Positions 43,872-52,329 of a stretch of 64,000 nt of DNA are shown here, piece after piece (position 1 is the stretch's first letter; every line of letters starts with the position of its first letter). The notes below the pieces were generated by a model. The model did no database searches, had not been told where the DNA came from, and worked only from the letters and a program-made list of their open reading frames with translations. The position numbers were made by a program, and so were the translations under genes. The stretch covers positions 1 to 64,000 of the forward strand of contig DAIDHP010000006.1 of NCBI GenBank assembly GCA_027459625.1, written 5' to 3'. The DNA is from Chthonomonadales bacterium (GTDB taxonomy: Bacteria; Armatimonadota; Chthonomonadetes; Chthonomonadales; CAJBBX01).

Positions 43872-45002
43872 ATGGAAAATCGCTTTGTGTTTGTCTTTTC
43901 GATGATGCTTCTCTTGCTCGTTGCCGGAATGCAACGGTCGTTCGGCGAACCGGGAGTGAGCAAGGTGGAGAACAGAGGGTTACTGTTCACGGATAATCAA
44001 GCCGGAGTTAGCGGGGTGGATGGCGGCTACTCCACCCTGATGGGGGATAAGATCCTGTGGTTTTTCGGCGATGTCTTTCTTCTAAGCCCAACATCGCCAA
44101 CGCAGGCTTACGTGGGAGGGGTCACCAATTGCGGCTTGCTGACGGATGCCGGCAAGGGAGTCGAGCCGCTATCCCATTATCGGTTTTTCACCGATCCGAA
44201 AACAGGCGTTGCACGTCAACTAATTCCATATCTTCCCGGGGAGGACAACTCCCTGCGCATGTGGCCGTTCGGCGCATGGTACGATCCCTCCGCGAGGCGT
44301 GTGTGGGTCTTCTACGTGCTTGTGCGCACCAACTCCTCCGGGGGACCGTTGGGGTTTACCACTCTGGGAACCGGTTTGGCTGCGGCGGATGCGAAGGATC
44401 CTGATAATCTTCAGTTTGAGAGGTTGACCCCCAAGAATGGCGAGGCGTCAAATCCGCTCCGAATCTGGTGGAACAACGCAACAGTACCCATCTTCGGAGA
44501 GGCGGTTTTCACATCCCCGGATAAAAACGATCCCTTTCTGTATATCGTTGGAAGTCAAATGATAAAAGGCGTTCAAACGGGCTACATGGCGAGGGTTAGG
44601 AGGAATCATATCGGGGATATTGGCTCCTACCAGTATTTCATTGGAACGGCGCAATCTCCGGCATGGAGTTCGGATATCTCTAAAGCCGCGCCCGTGGAAG
44701 GGTTAACCAATTTCCCCACGGAGCTTTCAGTCTCTTATAACCGCTACCTTGGCGCCTATTTGGCGGTGCATTCGCAAAACCTTGACGAGAAACTTGATCT
44801 CAGCATTGCCCCCCATCCATGGGGACCCTACCACACGATCGCGCAAATCAAAGCCCCCCATCGTGCATTCTCAAAGGCGTTTTGTTACGCCGGCAAGGAG
44901 CATCCTGAGCTTTCCAAGGATGGGGGCAGAGTGATCTATGTGACCTATGTGGATAGCGAACGGTACTGGCTGCAACTCTACCGTGTGACGCTAACACGAT
45001 GA
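43872..45002 (+). CDS. Secreted DUF4185-like beta-propeller protein
   Basis: A 376-residue exported protein. The signal peptide is at 1-25 (VFVFSMMLLLLVAGMQRSFG). The mature chain reads like a five-bladed propeller of DUF4185/GH43-like type: GYSTLMGDKILWFFGDVF, WPFGAWYDPSARRVWVFYV, FGEAVFTSPDKNDPFLYIVGS, ELSVSYNRYLGAYLAVH and HPELSKDGGRVIYVTYV. The blade pattern and acidic residues at the centre suggest sugar binding or hydrolysis, but no catalytic set can be assigned. It starts 49 bases after the beta-helix gene on the same strand, so the two probably act on the same polysaccharide outside the cytoplasm. Confidence 0.78.
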   Translation: MENRFVFVFSMMLLLLVAGMQRSFGEPGVSKVENRGLLFTDNQAGVSGVDGGYSTLMGDKILWFFGDVFLLSPTSPTQAYVGGVTNCGLLTDAGKGVEPLSHYRFFTDPKTGVARQLIPYLPGEDNSLRMWPFGAWYDPSARRVWVFYVLVRTNSSGGPLGFTTLGTGLAAADAKDPDNLQFERLTPKNGEASNPLRIWWNNATVPIFGEAVFTSPDKNDPFLYIVGSQMIKGVQTGYMARVRRNHIGDIGSYQYFIGTAQSPAWSSDISKAAPVEGLTNFPTELSVSYNRYLGAYLAVHSQNLDEKLDLSIAPHPWGPYHTIAQIKAPHRAFSKAFCYAGKEHPELSKDGGRVIYVTYVDSERYWLQLYRVTLTR

Positions 45003-45082
45003 TTTGAAAATAATTTTCTTGTTTTATTTGTTATATTCGGATAGGAATCAGGCGGAGATATTGGAGCGTCATTCTTTGTTTC

Positions 45083-45098
45083 TGGCATGAAATATGCA
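45083..45098 (+). promoter_or_regulatory. Candidate sigma-54 -24/-12 promoter
   Basis: TGGCATGAAATATGCA has GG and GC exactly ten bases apart, the sigma-54 layout. It lies 202 bases before the ATG of the PEP-CTERM gene and matches 14 of 16 bases of the element before the other PEP-CTERM gene (2069-2084). Confidence 0.6.
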
Positions 45099-45300
45099 AT
45101 ATTACATTATCAATAGTGGTTCTTCTCTGATAATCAGACAGTGAGAACGGGGTGGCGGGAGAGAGGATTTCCATGTACCGATTTTTCCCGTGATGTTCCA
45201 CGTCGCAGCCTCTATGACGTATAATAAAAAAGTATCGTGTCCAATTCTTCAGTCCGTAATCATTTCGGCGTTCCGTTAAGAACCTACAAGAAAGAGCAAG

Positions 45301-46170
45301 ATGAGACTCAACAACAAAATATTGATATCGATGCTCGTTTCCATACTATCAATGGGGAACGCAGGAGCTGTTTTGCATCTTCCGCCAGGTTCTTTTCTGA
45401 GATCTCCTGTCCGATCACGACAGGAGTTGTGCAAGGAGTTGCAGAAGGACCAGTTGGTCCGCACTCGTTACTCAAGAGTCTTTCAGATAACATCTCAAAA
45501 CGTATTGGATGCTTTTAAAACGCTCCATGTGGCAAGGTTGCCGAAAAACATGAAGTTCAAGGTCTACTATGTCCATAAGGGCGATGTGATCGGTTACAAG
45601 GTGCGGACGATTAAGAAAGGGGTTAACGTATTCGCTCTGTCAAATGGCGAACCCGTGTTGCTTGGGATATGCGGCAACCCCCTTCGGAACAAATTGCCGG
45701 TGGTGAGAAAACAGGTGAATGCTATTCTCCCCCCGAAGATAACCCTACCGCAAAAGACTCTGCAGGAGGCGTTGGCTCCAATGATGTCGTCGAGCTTGGC
45801 GCTTCCTCCGCAGTTTACGGGTTCAATAATGGATCATACAAACGATCCGGGCAACTTGTGGTCGCTAACCCCCGCTGGTTATAATAATTCACTCTTCGTT
45901 CCTCCGACGGGATTGCCTGGCGGCTCCGGGTCCGCAGGCGGGGGAGGGGGTGGTTTTCCCCCGATCTACCCATTCACGCCTGGGGGCTCCTTCGGACCAT
46001 CGTCAACGCCTACGCCTCCGGTTCCGCCTCCGCCTTTCACGCCGCCGAATATCGTGCCACCTCTGTTTCCCCCTGCGGTGCCTGAACCGGGAGTGGTTCC
46101 CATGCTTTTTGCCCTTGGGGGTGTTACGGGATTAATGTGGCGCGGAAAGGTACGGAAATCTCGTTCCTAA
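45301..46170 (+). CDS. PEP-CTERM sorted surface protein
   Basis: A 289-residue exported protein with a signal peptide (about 1-23, ILISMLVSILSMGNAGA) and a C-terminal exosortase signal: VPEPGVVPMLFALGGVTGLMW followed by the basic tail RGKVRKSRS. The middle (30-165) is a Lys/Arg-rich globular part of unknown family. The stretch 205-262 is a Gly- then Pro-rich spacer (PTPPVPPPPFTPP), fitting a stalk. EpsH/XrtA-type exosortases are known to cut at PEP; no exosortase gene is in the window. AAGAAAGAGCAAG precedes the ATG. It is intact, unlike its partner at 2156. Confidence 0.88.
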   Translation: MRLNNKILISMLVSILSMGNAGAVLHLPPGSFLRSPVRSRQELCKELQKDQLVRTRYSRVFQITSQNVLDAFKTLHVARLPKNMKFKVYYVHKGDVIGYKVRTIKKGVNVFALSNGEPVLLGICGNPLRNKLPVVRKQVNAILPPKITLPQKTLQEALAPMMSSSLALPPQFTGSIMDHTNDPGNLWSLTPAGYNNSLFVPPTGLPGGSGSAGGGGGGFPPIYPFTPGGSFGPSSTPTPPVPPPPFTPPNIVPPLFPPAVPEPGVVPMLFALGGVTGLMWRGKVRKSRS

Positions 46171-46207
46171 GTGGGATGGCATCCGGAATGCCCTGTGATT
46201 TTGCGAC

Positions 46208-46237
46208 TTGACACAAAGAGGAAAACCGGGTCATAAT
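46208..46237 (+). promoter_or_regulatory. Sigma-70 promoter of the initiator tRNA
   Basis: TTGACA (46208-46213), an 18-base spacer and CATAAT (46232-46237), 12 bases before the tRNA. Confidence 0.8.
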
Positions 46238-46249
46238 AAAAGCGTATGA

Positions 46250-46326
<77 letters not shown>

Positions 46327-46348
46327 TTTTTTTGTATAGTCCTTCGTT

Positions 46349-46400
46349 CCTCGCGAAACTTCGGAGATGCATGCATCCTCTGTTCGCGAGGCTTTTTTTT
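46349..46400 (+). terminator. Intrinsic terminator after the initiator tRNA
   Basis: CCTCGCGAA (46349-46357) pairs with TTCGCGAGG (46383-46391), followed by a run of eight T. The loop holds an inner palindrome GATGCATGCATC. Confidence 0.88.
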
Positions 46401-46479
46401 GTATCCCCGCCGCTTTTCCAGCTATGATATGGTTCCTCGCATTGATGGCGAGGATGGGAAGGGTATTATGACAAGGCTG

Positions 46480-47138
46480 TTAATCCCCTTTGGATTCCCC
46501 TTGCACCCTTCGAAGCTCTTTCACCAACTCATGAACCGTAGTCATCGGGCAACAACGCGAGTAAGGCGTGCCCGGAGCGTGAATTGTTAGCAGGCTCTCC
46601 GCGTTCCGTATGGCGTCAGCCTCGCTTCCCTTGGATTGCATTTTTTCATAATTTCCCACATCTCCTTTGGCATAACTCCCCAAGTGGCGCTTAAGCTTGG
46701 CGCAATAGTCATCACGCGATGTAGCGGATTGCAGGTATTCGAAGTGAAGCAGATACCATAACTCGAACGATTCGTTTGAAAACGCCACGTGAAATCCCTG
46801 GTCTGAAAGAGACTCCGCCTTTTTATGGCGTTATCAAAATCATCCGCCGGAAAATCATCCTTGTCGAAGACGCACCATACCTGATCGAAAGGGCCTTCTT
46901 TTTCATTTAATCGAATAGCTTCTTCCACGACTCGGATGGTTTCCAGCCCTCGGCCATATACATCATTCGTAACCTTGAATGCAAGAAAATAGTTCGGCTC
47001 TGTCTTGCCGCCTTCGCAAACGATCAGGATGCGCGGACGCATTGCACGTCGATCTATCATACGTTCGCGGGTTGCGCGAGTTCTTCTGCCAGGATTTCCA
47101 AACTTTTTCGATCCGCTAGACTTCCCTTGTTTTCTCAC
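46480..47138 (-). pseudogene. RloB-like (AbiLii-like) protein, single frameshift
   Basis: Partner of the AAA ATPase. The chain starts at GTG 47138, overlapping the ATPase stop by four bases (GTGA), a sign of coupled translation. The N-terminal half has RILIVCEGGKTEPNYF and DQVWCVFDKDDFP, the acidic motifs of RloB proteins, TOPRIM-like in spacing. After KDDF-DNAIK the frame breaks at a run of five A (46832-46836). One more A would restore KKAESLSDQGFHVAFSNESFELWYLLHFEYLQ, the best conserved RloB stretch, which continues to TGA 46480. The full protein would have about 220 residues. Homopolymer sequencing error or true inactivation cannot be told apart here. Confidence 0.78.
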
Positions 47139-48523
47139 GAGATCGCCTCCGCGTTATCCTGTCCTTCGGATCGACGATTGTTTTTATTAAACTCCTCCAG
47201 GAAGAGGCGACCCAAATCGCCAAGATAAGGGATAGCGCCATACCGCCCTTGTATGTAATCCTTCTCATAACTCGCGTCATTACGGATACTGCGTCCTTTG
47301 CCTTTAATCGAAGGCAACTTAAATTCGGCAAGGGAATACAACCTTGTGGCTTCGTTACCGTCCTTCTCCATAAAGTATATCTGGTCTCTCCTGAACCTTC
47401 TGCGGTCAAGAAGATTGGTGTCATGCGTTACGCAAATGAGTTGTGCGTTTTTTGGGTTGGTCTCGGGGGAATTAAACAGACGTATGATCTCACTCGTTAT
47501 TAACGGATGCATGCGAGTATCGATTTCATCGATAAAAAGCGTCCAACCATTTGTGAGTACATCTAAAATCGGTACCAATAAGGCGATAACCTTCCGAGTT
47601 CCTTCCGATTCCATCAGATGTCCGAAGAATGGTATTTCACGAACGATATTACCTTCGTTATCGCGTTGTGCATGATATGTCACGAATTCCAATTGGGTAT
47701 CCATATTGGATGAAATGGAGATGTCCGCGCCAGGAGAAACTCTCTCTTTTCCAAGGTTGGAGGATTTAGCATCCTTTTTTTCCTTTATCGGTTCTTCAAT
47801 GACCGATATATCTCTAATCCCTAAATCCAAACGACGCACTAACTCCACAATTTGTTTTTTATAGCGCCCTTTTGCAATGCAGGATATCGTGAAAGGAAGA
47901 TAACCTTCATCCCCAATAGTATTGAGGGCCCGGCAGTTCATGGTAAACCACTGTAATAATCGTTTGGCAACAGGTTTGTTGAACTGTGCGGATACAGAGA
48001 GGAACAAGGCGTTATCCCTCGTCATCTCCTCCAACCCCCGACACTCGCGGAACCGATCCTTGACATATATTCCATCCGTATCTCGGGTGAACAACTCCAC
48101 TTCCACCCTGGTGGGCACAAAATAGAGCCACTCCTCCGTCACTTTTTGGCTGGTGGCGGCGAAACCGTAGCGATATTGAACTCCATCAAGTAAAAACACA
48201 ACTTCAAACGCGGAAGGTTGATCAATGGTTGAGGTATTCAAGCTAAATGGTTTGACTGGTATCATATCGGTCGCTTGTCCCTCGCGAGCCGAGTTCGCTA
48301 CAAAATCACGCATGAAGTGTAACGCTTGCACCAGATTGCTCTTGCCGCTAGCATTGGCGCCGTAGATGAGCCCTGATCGAAGCAACGCCAGTTTATTGTT
48401 GACCTCAATGACATTGTCGGTATCAAGCTGCTTGTCGGATGATCGGAGTTTGGCGGCCACCATGCTCAGGGTGACTCGCTCCTTGAACGATCTGTAATTT
48501 TGCACGCTGAATTCCACAAGCAT
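47135..48523 (-). CDS. RloA/AbiLi-like AAA ATPase
   Basis: An OLD/SMC-type ATPase (COG1106 kind) of 462 residues. It starts MLVEFSVQNYRSFKE, a standard opening. Walker A is GANASGKSNLVQA (about 55-67), the signature region is near LMESEGTRKVIAL, Walker B is TLFIDEIDTRMHP and the final His-containing loop is ICVTHDTNLLD. This ATPase family pairs with RloB in loci linked to restriction genes and in the lactococcal AbiL phage-resistance system. I chose ATG 48523, with GAAGG just upstream, over GTG 48535. The ATPase probably senses infection and licenses the RloB effector; that is inference. Confidence 0.87.
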   Translation of the reverse strand: MLVEFSVQNYRSFKERVTLSMVAAKLRSSDKQLDTDNVIEVNNKLALLRSGLIYGANASGKSNLVQALHFMRDFVANSAREGQATDMIPVKPFSLNTSTIDQPSAFEVVFLLDGVQYRYGFAATSQKVTEEWLYFVPTRVEVELFTRDTDGIYVKDRFRECRGLEEMTRDNALFLSVSAQFNKPVAKRLLQWFTMNCRALNTIGDEGYLPFTISCIAKGRYKKQIVELVRRLDLGIRDISVIEEPIKEKKDAKSSNLGKERVSPGADISISSNMDTQLEFVTYHAQRDNEGNIVREIPFFGHLMESEGTRKVIALLVPILDVLTNGWTLFIDEIDTRMHPLITSEIIRLFNSPETNPKNAQLICVTHDTNLLDRRRFRRDQIYFMEKDGNEATRLYSLAEFKLPSIKGKGRSIRNDASYEKDYIQGRYGAIPYLGDLGRLFLEEFNKNNRRSEGQDNAEAIS

Positions 48524-49067
48524 CGCCTTCGTCACCTTTCCTAGGTTGTTAATTCAACTATATGAGTATATACCACATATATATCCATTATGTTATCATA
48601 TAATGCAGATATTATGTCTTTATTTGTGAATTTTTCACATATATAGAGTTTTACGAAGAAACTGCCGATAAACATCCTCGCAGGAGGAGTTATCTTAGGG
48701 AAGGACGAACTACGAAGATCTTAAGGGTTGAGGGGAACGTCTGCCAACACATTCAAACATGCAAAAATCTCTAATCCGCACCTTGCAAATGAATAGATGT
48801 CAGCAAACTTTACTTAAAAATACCCGAAACTTTTCTGCTAAGCATTACGTCTTAATGGCGTGCACTTCCTCGTAACCATGTTCACGCCATCCCTCTCCGG
48901 TCATTACGGAGAAATATTGGCTTAATCATTGTATTTTTTGACATTAGCAGACGGTCAACCATTCCTTTGGTTCGTTTGGTTAATACACATGCATTCACCG
49001 CGTTAAGGGAAAACACAGGGTAAGTAACGACCGCTTAGGATAACATACTCGTTCCTTGGAGGAAAAA
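48524..49067. other. Divergent control region of the defence island
   Basis: It separates the ATPase gene (minus) from the helicase gene (plus). The left 150 bases are very AT-rich with overlapping TATAAT-like boxes. TGTGAATTTTTCACA (48625-48639) is a palindrome with 6-bp arms and could be an operator. TTTGACATT near 48936 may be a -35 for the helicase gene. No gene was seen. Confidence 0.5.
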
Positions 49068-51164
49068 ATGCGCTTTAAAAACGTGGGGCTGCAGTACTTA
49101 CGTCAGGCTCTCAACGACCCTGACGCCGATTTCCGTGACGGACAATGGGAGGCGATAGAATCCCTGGTCGTCCGCAAGTCACGTCTGCTTCTCGTGCAAA
49201 GAACCGGCTGGGGCAAAAGCCTCGTCTATTTCATCGCAACCCGCTTTCTGCGTGAAGCAGGGCACGGGCCTACGCTACTCGTCTCCCCGCTGCTCTCCCT
49301 CATGCGTAACCAAATCGAGATGGCGTCACGCCTGGGAATCAACGCGCAAACGGTCAATTCCAGCAATTCCGGGGAATGGGAGACGGTATATGAGCGACTG
49401 CTGTCGGACAAGGTGGATGTCCTGTTCATCTCCCCGGAGCGTTTCGCCAACGAGGAGTTCCTCGAAAGAGTGATGCCTCTCCTCTCCAAAGGGAACGGGC
49501 TTTTCACCGTGGATGAGGCTCATTGCATATCGGATTGGGGGCACGACTTCCGTCCCGATTACATGCGCATCGGTAGAATGCTCAAGGAGTTCCCGCCGGG
49601 GTCCCCCGCATTGGCGGTTACCGCCACAGCGAACGATCGCGTGGTGGAGGATATCGTCAGTCAGATTGGTCCCGATCTCGAAGTCATCCGCGGCTCCTTG
49701 CACCGGGACAGCATTCGTTTGCAGAACATCCGACTCCCGAGTCAGGCGGAAAGGATGGCGTGGCTTTCGGAGAATTTACCCAAGCTGCCTGGCAGCGGAG
49801 TGATCTACACTCTCACGGTCAAGGATTCGGACAGGGTGGCGAACTGGCTCCGTCTCAAGGGGCATAATGTCCAACCTTATCACGCCGGAAAGGATGGCGA
49901 TGATACGGACAGACCTCTCCTCGAACAAAAGCTTCTGAAAAACGAGGTGAAGGCGCTCGTGGCGACGGTCGCGCTTGGAATGGGGTTCGACAAGCCCGAT
50001 CTCGGCTTTGTTATCCACTTTCAACGCCCACCCTCGCTCGTTCACTACTATCAGCAGATTGGGAGGGCTGGCCGAGCGATGGACGTGGCGTACGGCGTAC
50101 TGCTATCGGGGAAAGAGGATAACGACATCGCGGATTATTTCCTGCGTACCGCGTTGCCTCCGGACGAACGCATCGTCGAGGTGTTAACCGAACTCGAGAA
50201 AGCGAACGACGGTTACTCCGAGCCTGAACTTATGAACCGACTGAACGTTCGTAAAAGCCTGATGGATAAGATTCTGAAGATTACAACTATTATCAATCCG
50301 TCGCCTGTGGTGAAAAGAGACGGGCGCTACTATCGCACCGCGACGGAATGGAAACCTAACACCGATAAGTTCGAACGACTCACCGCAGCGCGATTGCAGG
50401 AACAGATGAGCATCGAAAGTTACGCCCGCTCCTCGGAATGCCTCATGGAGCTAATCGAGCGGGAGCTCAGCGACCCCTATGCGAAGAGATGCGGTGTGTG
50501 CGCCAACTGCGTCGGAGAACCCCTCCTGCCGATCTCTCCGAAAAAGGAGGTGGTCATGGAGGCGATTGAATTCCTGAGACAGTGTGACGATCCCATCACA
50601 CCTCGCAAAATGTGGCCCGCCGCAATTTCACAAACCCATGATGGTTTCAAGGGCAAAATCAGCGCTGAATTGCAGGCTAAAGAGGGCAGAGCGCTGTGCT
50701 TCTGGGGGGATGCTGGTTGGGGGGAGCTGGTGAAACGCGGAAAGATGATTGACGGCTATTTCCCGGACGATCTGGTGAAGGCGATGGAGGAGATGATTCG
50801 ACTTCGTTGGAAACCGGAGCCCTTTCCGACCTGGATCACGTGCGTATCCTCCCTCACGAAACCTGGTCTGGTGCCCGAGTTCACGGAAAGACTGGCGGCT
50901 AAACTGGGACTTCCTTTCAAACCATGCGTCATCAAACATACGACAACAAACAATCAAAAGGAGATGGAGAACAGCCATTTCCAGCTTAAAAACATCCTTG
51001 ATGCGTTCGAAGTCGTGCCGGATAAAGTTTTACGGGGACCGGTCTTGTTAGTGGATGATATGGTAGACTCGGGATGGACATTAACTGTCATCGCAAGGCT
51101 GCTTCGACTTGCGGGGGCGGAGTGTGTGTACCCGGCCGCCTTGGCTAGGGTGATAGGCGATTAA
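49068..51164 (+). CDS. RecQ-type helicase fused to a phosphoribosyltransferase domain
   Basis: A 698-residue ATP-dependent DNA helicase with an added transferase domain. RecA-like domain 1 has Walker A RTGWGKS (about 45-51), DEAH (149-152) and VTATAN. Domain 2 has ATVALGMGFDKPD and QQIGRAGRA (330-338). Four Cys (458, 475, 478, 481) match the RecQ zinc-binding site. There is no clear HRDC domain; instead residues about 590-698 form a ComF/PRTase-like fold with the PRPP loop VLLVDDMVDSGWT (659-671). ATG 49068 sits behind a perfect GGAGG. The DprA-like gene follows after 18 bases. The pairing recalls ShosTA (PRTase plus DprA) with a helicase attached. Confidence 0.9.
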   Translation: MRFKNVGLQYLRQALNDPDADFRDGQWEAIESLVVRKSRLLLVQRTGWGKSLVYFIATRFLREAGHGPTLLVSPLLSLMRNQIEMASRLGINAQTVNSSNSGEWETVYERLLSDKVDVLFISPERFANEEFLERVMPLLSKGNGLFTVDEAHCISDWGHDFRPDYMRIGRMLKEFPPGSPALAVTATANDRVVEDIVSQIGPDLEVIRGSLHRDSIRLQNIRLPSQAERMAWLSENLPKLPGSGVIYTLTVKDSDRVANWLRLKGHNVQPYHAGKDGDDTDRPLLEQKLLKNEVKALVATVALGMGFDKPDLGFVIHFQRPPSLVHYYQQIGRAGRAMDVAYGVLLSGKEDNDIADYFLRTALPPDERIVEVLTELEKANDGYSEPELMNRLNVRKSLMDKILKITTIINPSPVVKRDGRYYRTATEWKPNTDKFERLTAARLQEQMSIESYARSSECLMELIERELSDPYAKRCGVCANCVGEPLLPISPKKEVVMEAIEFLRQCDDPITPRKMWPAAISQTHDGFKGKISAELQAKEGRALCFWGDAGWGELVKRGKMIDGYFPDDLVKAMEEMIRLRWKPEPFPTWITCVSSLTKPGLVPEFTERLAAKLGLPFKPCVIKHTTTNNQKEMENSHFQLKNILDAFEVVPDKVLRGPVLLVDDMVDSGWTLTVIARLLRLAGAECVYPAALARVIGD

Positions 51165-51182
51165 AGGGGGGAGAGGAAAGTG

Positions 51183-52178
51183 ATGGAATCGATAAGCACG
51201 GATGCGAAGGCGACGCTACTACTGGTTTCGCAGCTAAGACAAAAGGCTAACGGAGACGCGAAAATTCTATCTCCAACCGAATTCGACGCCCTGATGACTT
51301 GGATGGTATCACAGAATATCTCCCTAAGCGACCTATTTGGCGCTGAAAAGATCGAGAGCGAACTTGACGGTTATCCGGAAAAGGAGCGAATCGTCAGCCT
51401 CATGTCTCGAAGGTTCACGCTTTCAGTCGCCCTGGAGTCTTGGAGTTCCCAGTCGATCAGCGCTCTGTGCGTCAAGGATAGTTTGTACCCCGTCAAATGG
51501 ATCGAGAAGCTCAAGCGCGTCCCCCCCATCGTGTTCTTCGCTGGCAATCTCGAACTGGTGAAAAAGGGGGATGTCGCCATCGTTGGTTCGAGGAATATCG
51601 AGGAAAGCGCGGAAGATTTCACGCGCAAACTGGGGAAAACCTGTGCGGCGGTTGGCGTTCAGGTTGTATCCGGCGGCGCCAAGGGGGTCGATCAGATCTC
51701 GTTGACATCCTGTCTTGAAAACGGAGGGACGGCGATAGCGGTGTTGGCGGACAGCCTGTCGAAAGCCACTCTCTCCCCCGCCTACCGCGAGTATCTTCGC
51801 AACGGCTCCCTTTTGCTACTGTCGCCGTATGATCCCGAGGCGCATTTCATGGTAGGGAACGCCATGGCGCGCAACAAGCTGATTTACTCTCTCTCCGATA
51901 TTGCCGTGGTGGTGAGCTCGGAGGCGAAAACCGGGGGCACATGGGCGGGCGCCGCGGAAAACCTTAAAAACGGATGGGCGAGGTTGTATGTGCGATCATC
52001 AACCAACTTGGTTCCGGGAAACAAGGAATTGCTTGCCTTAGGAGGGAAGCCGTTAAAAGATACGGATGCGGATAATGAAGATATCGTAAAAACAATATGC
52101 AAGCAATGTGAACCGAATACATGCGCCGCTGCGGAAACAAAACAATTGGACGGACAACAGACTCTTCCGTTATTTTAA
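51183..52178 (+). CDS. DprA-like SLOG-fold protein
   Basis: A 331-residue Rossmann-like protein related to DprA. The core has VAIVGSRNIE (132-141), VVSGGAKGVDQIS (161-173), AIAVLADSLS, then ARNKLIYSLSD (229-239) and TGGTWAGA (250-257), the ligand-binding loops of the DprA/SLOG fold. The first 95 residues resemble the DprA SAM-like helical lead. The C-terminal DprA winged helix is replaced by a short tail with CKQCEPNTC. GGGGGAGAGGAAAG precedes the start; ATG 51183 and GTG 51180 are adjacent. In ShosTA the DprA-like partner restrains the PRTase; a similar control of the helicase-PRTase is proposed here. Confidence 0.85.
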   Translation: MESISTDAKATLLLVSQLRQKANGDAKILSPTEFDALMTWMVSQNISLSDLFGAEKIESELDGYPEKERIVSLMSRRFTLSVALESWSSQSISALCVKDSLYPVKWIEKLKRVPPIVFFAGNLELVKKGDVAIVGSRNIEESAEDFTRKLGKTCAAVGVQVVSGGAKGVDQISLTSCLENGGTAIAVLADSLSKATLSPAYREYLRNGSLLLLSPYDPEAHFMVGNAMARNKLIYSLSDIAVVVSSEAKTGGTWAGAAENLKNGWARLYVRSSTNLVPGNKELLALGGKPLKDTDADNEDIVKTICKQCEPNTCAAAETKQLDGQQTLPLF

Positions 52179-52329
52179 CACTGAGGTGATAATGACGTCG
52201 TATCTGGTACAATTCGCCTAGGTGAACCGCCATTTCACAACCGATATCAACGCCATTGAGAATAGGTTGGTACGGCAACAGCATGTCTCGCGGTAGCCTA
52301 ATAGTACTGACATCACTTGGAGGTCTCTC

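Noticed and set aside
48736-48836. Possible small RNA or toxin-antitoxin gene in the divergent region
   Set aside because: No open frame with a ribosome site and no stable hairpin could be read by eye.
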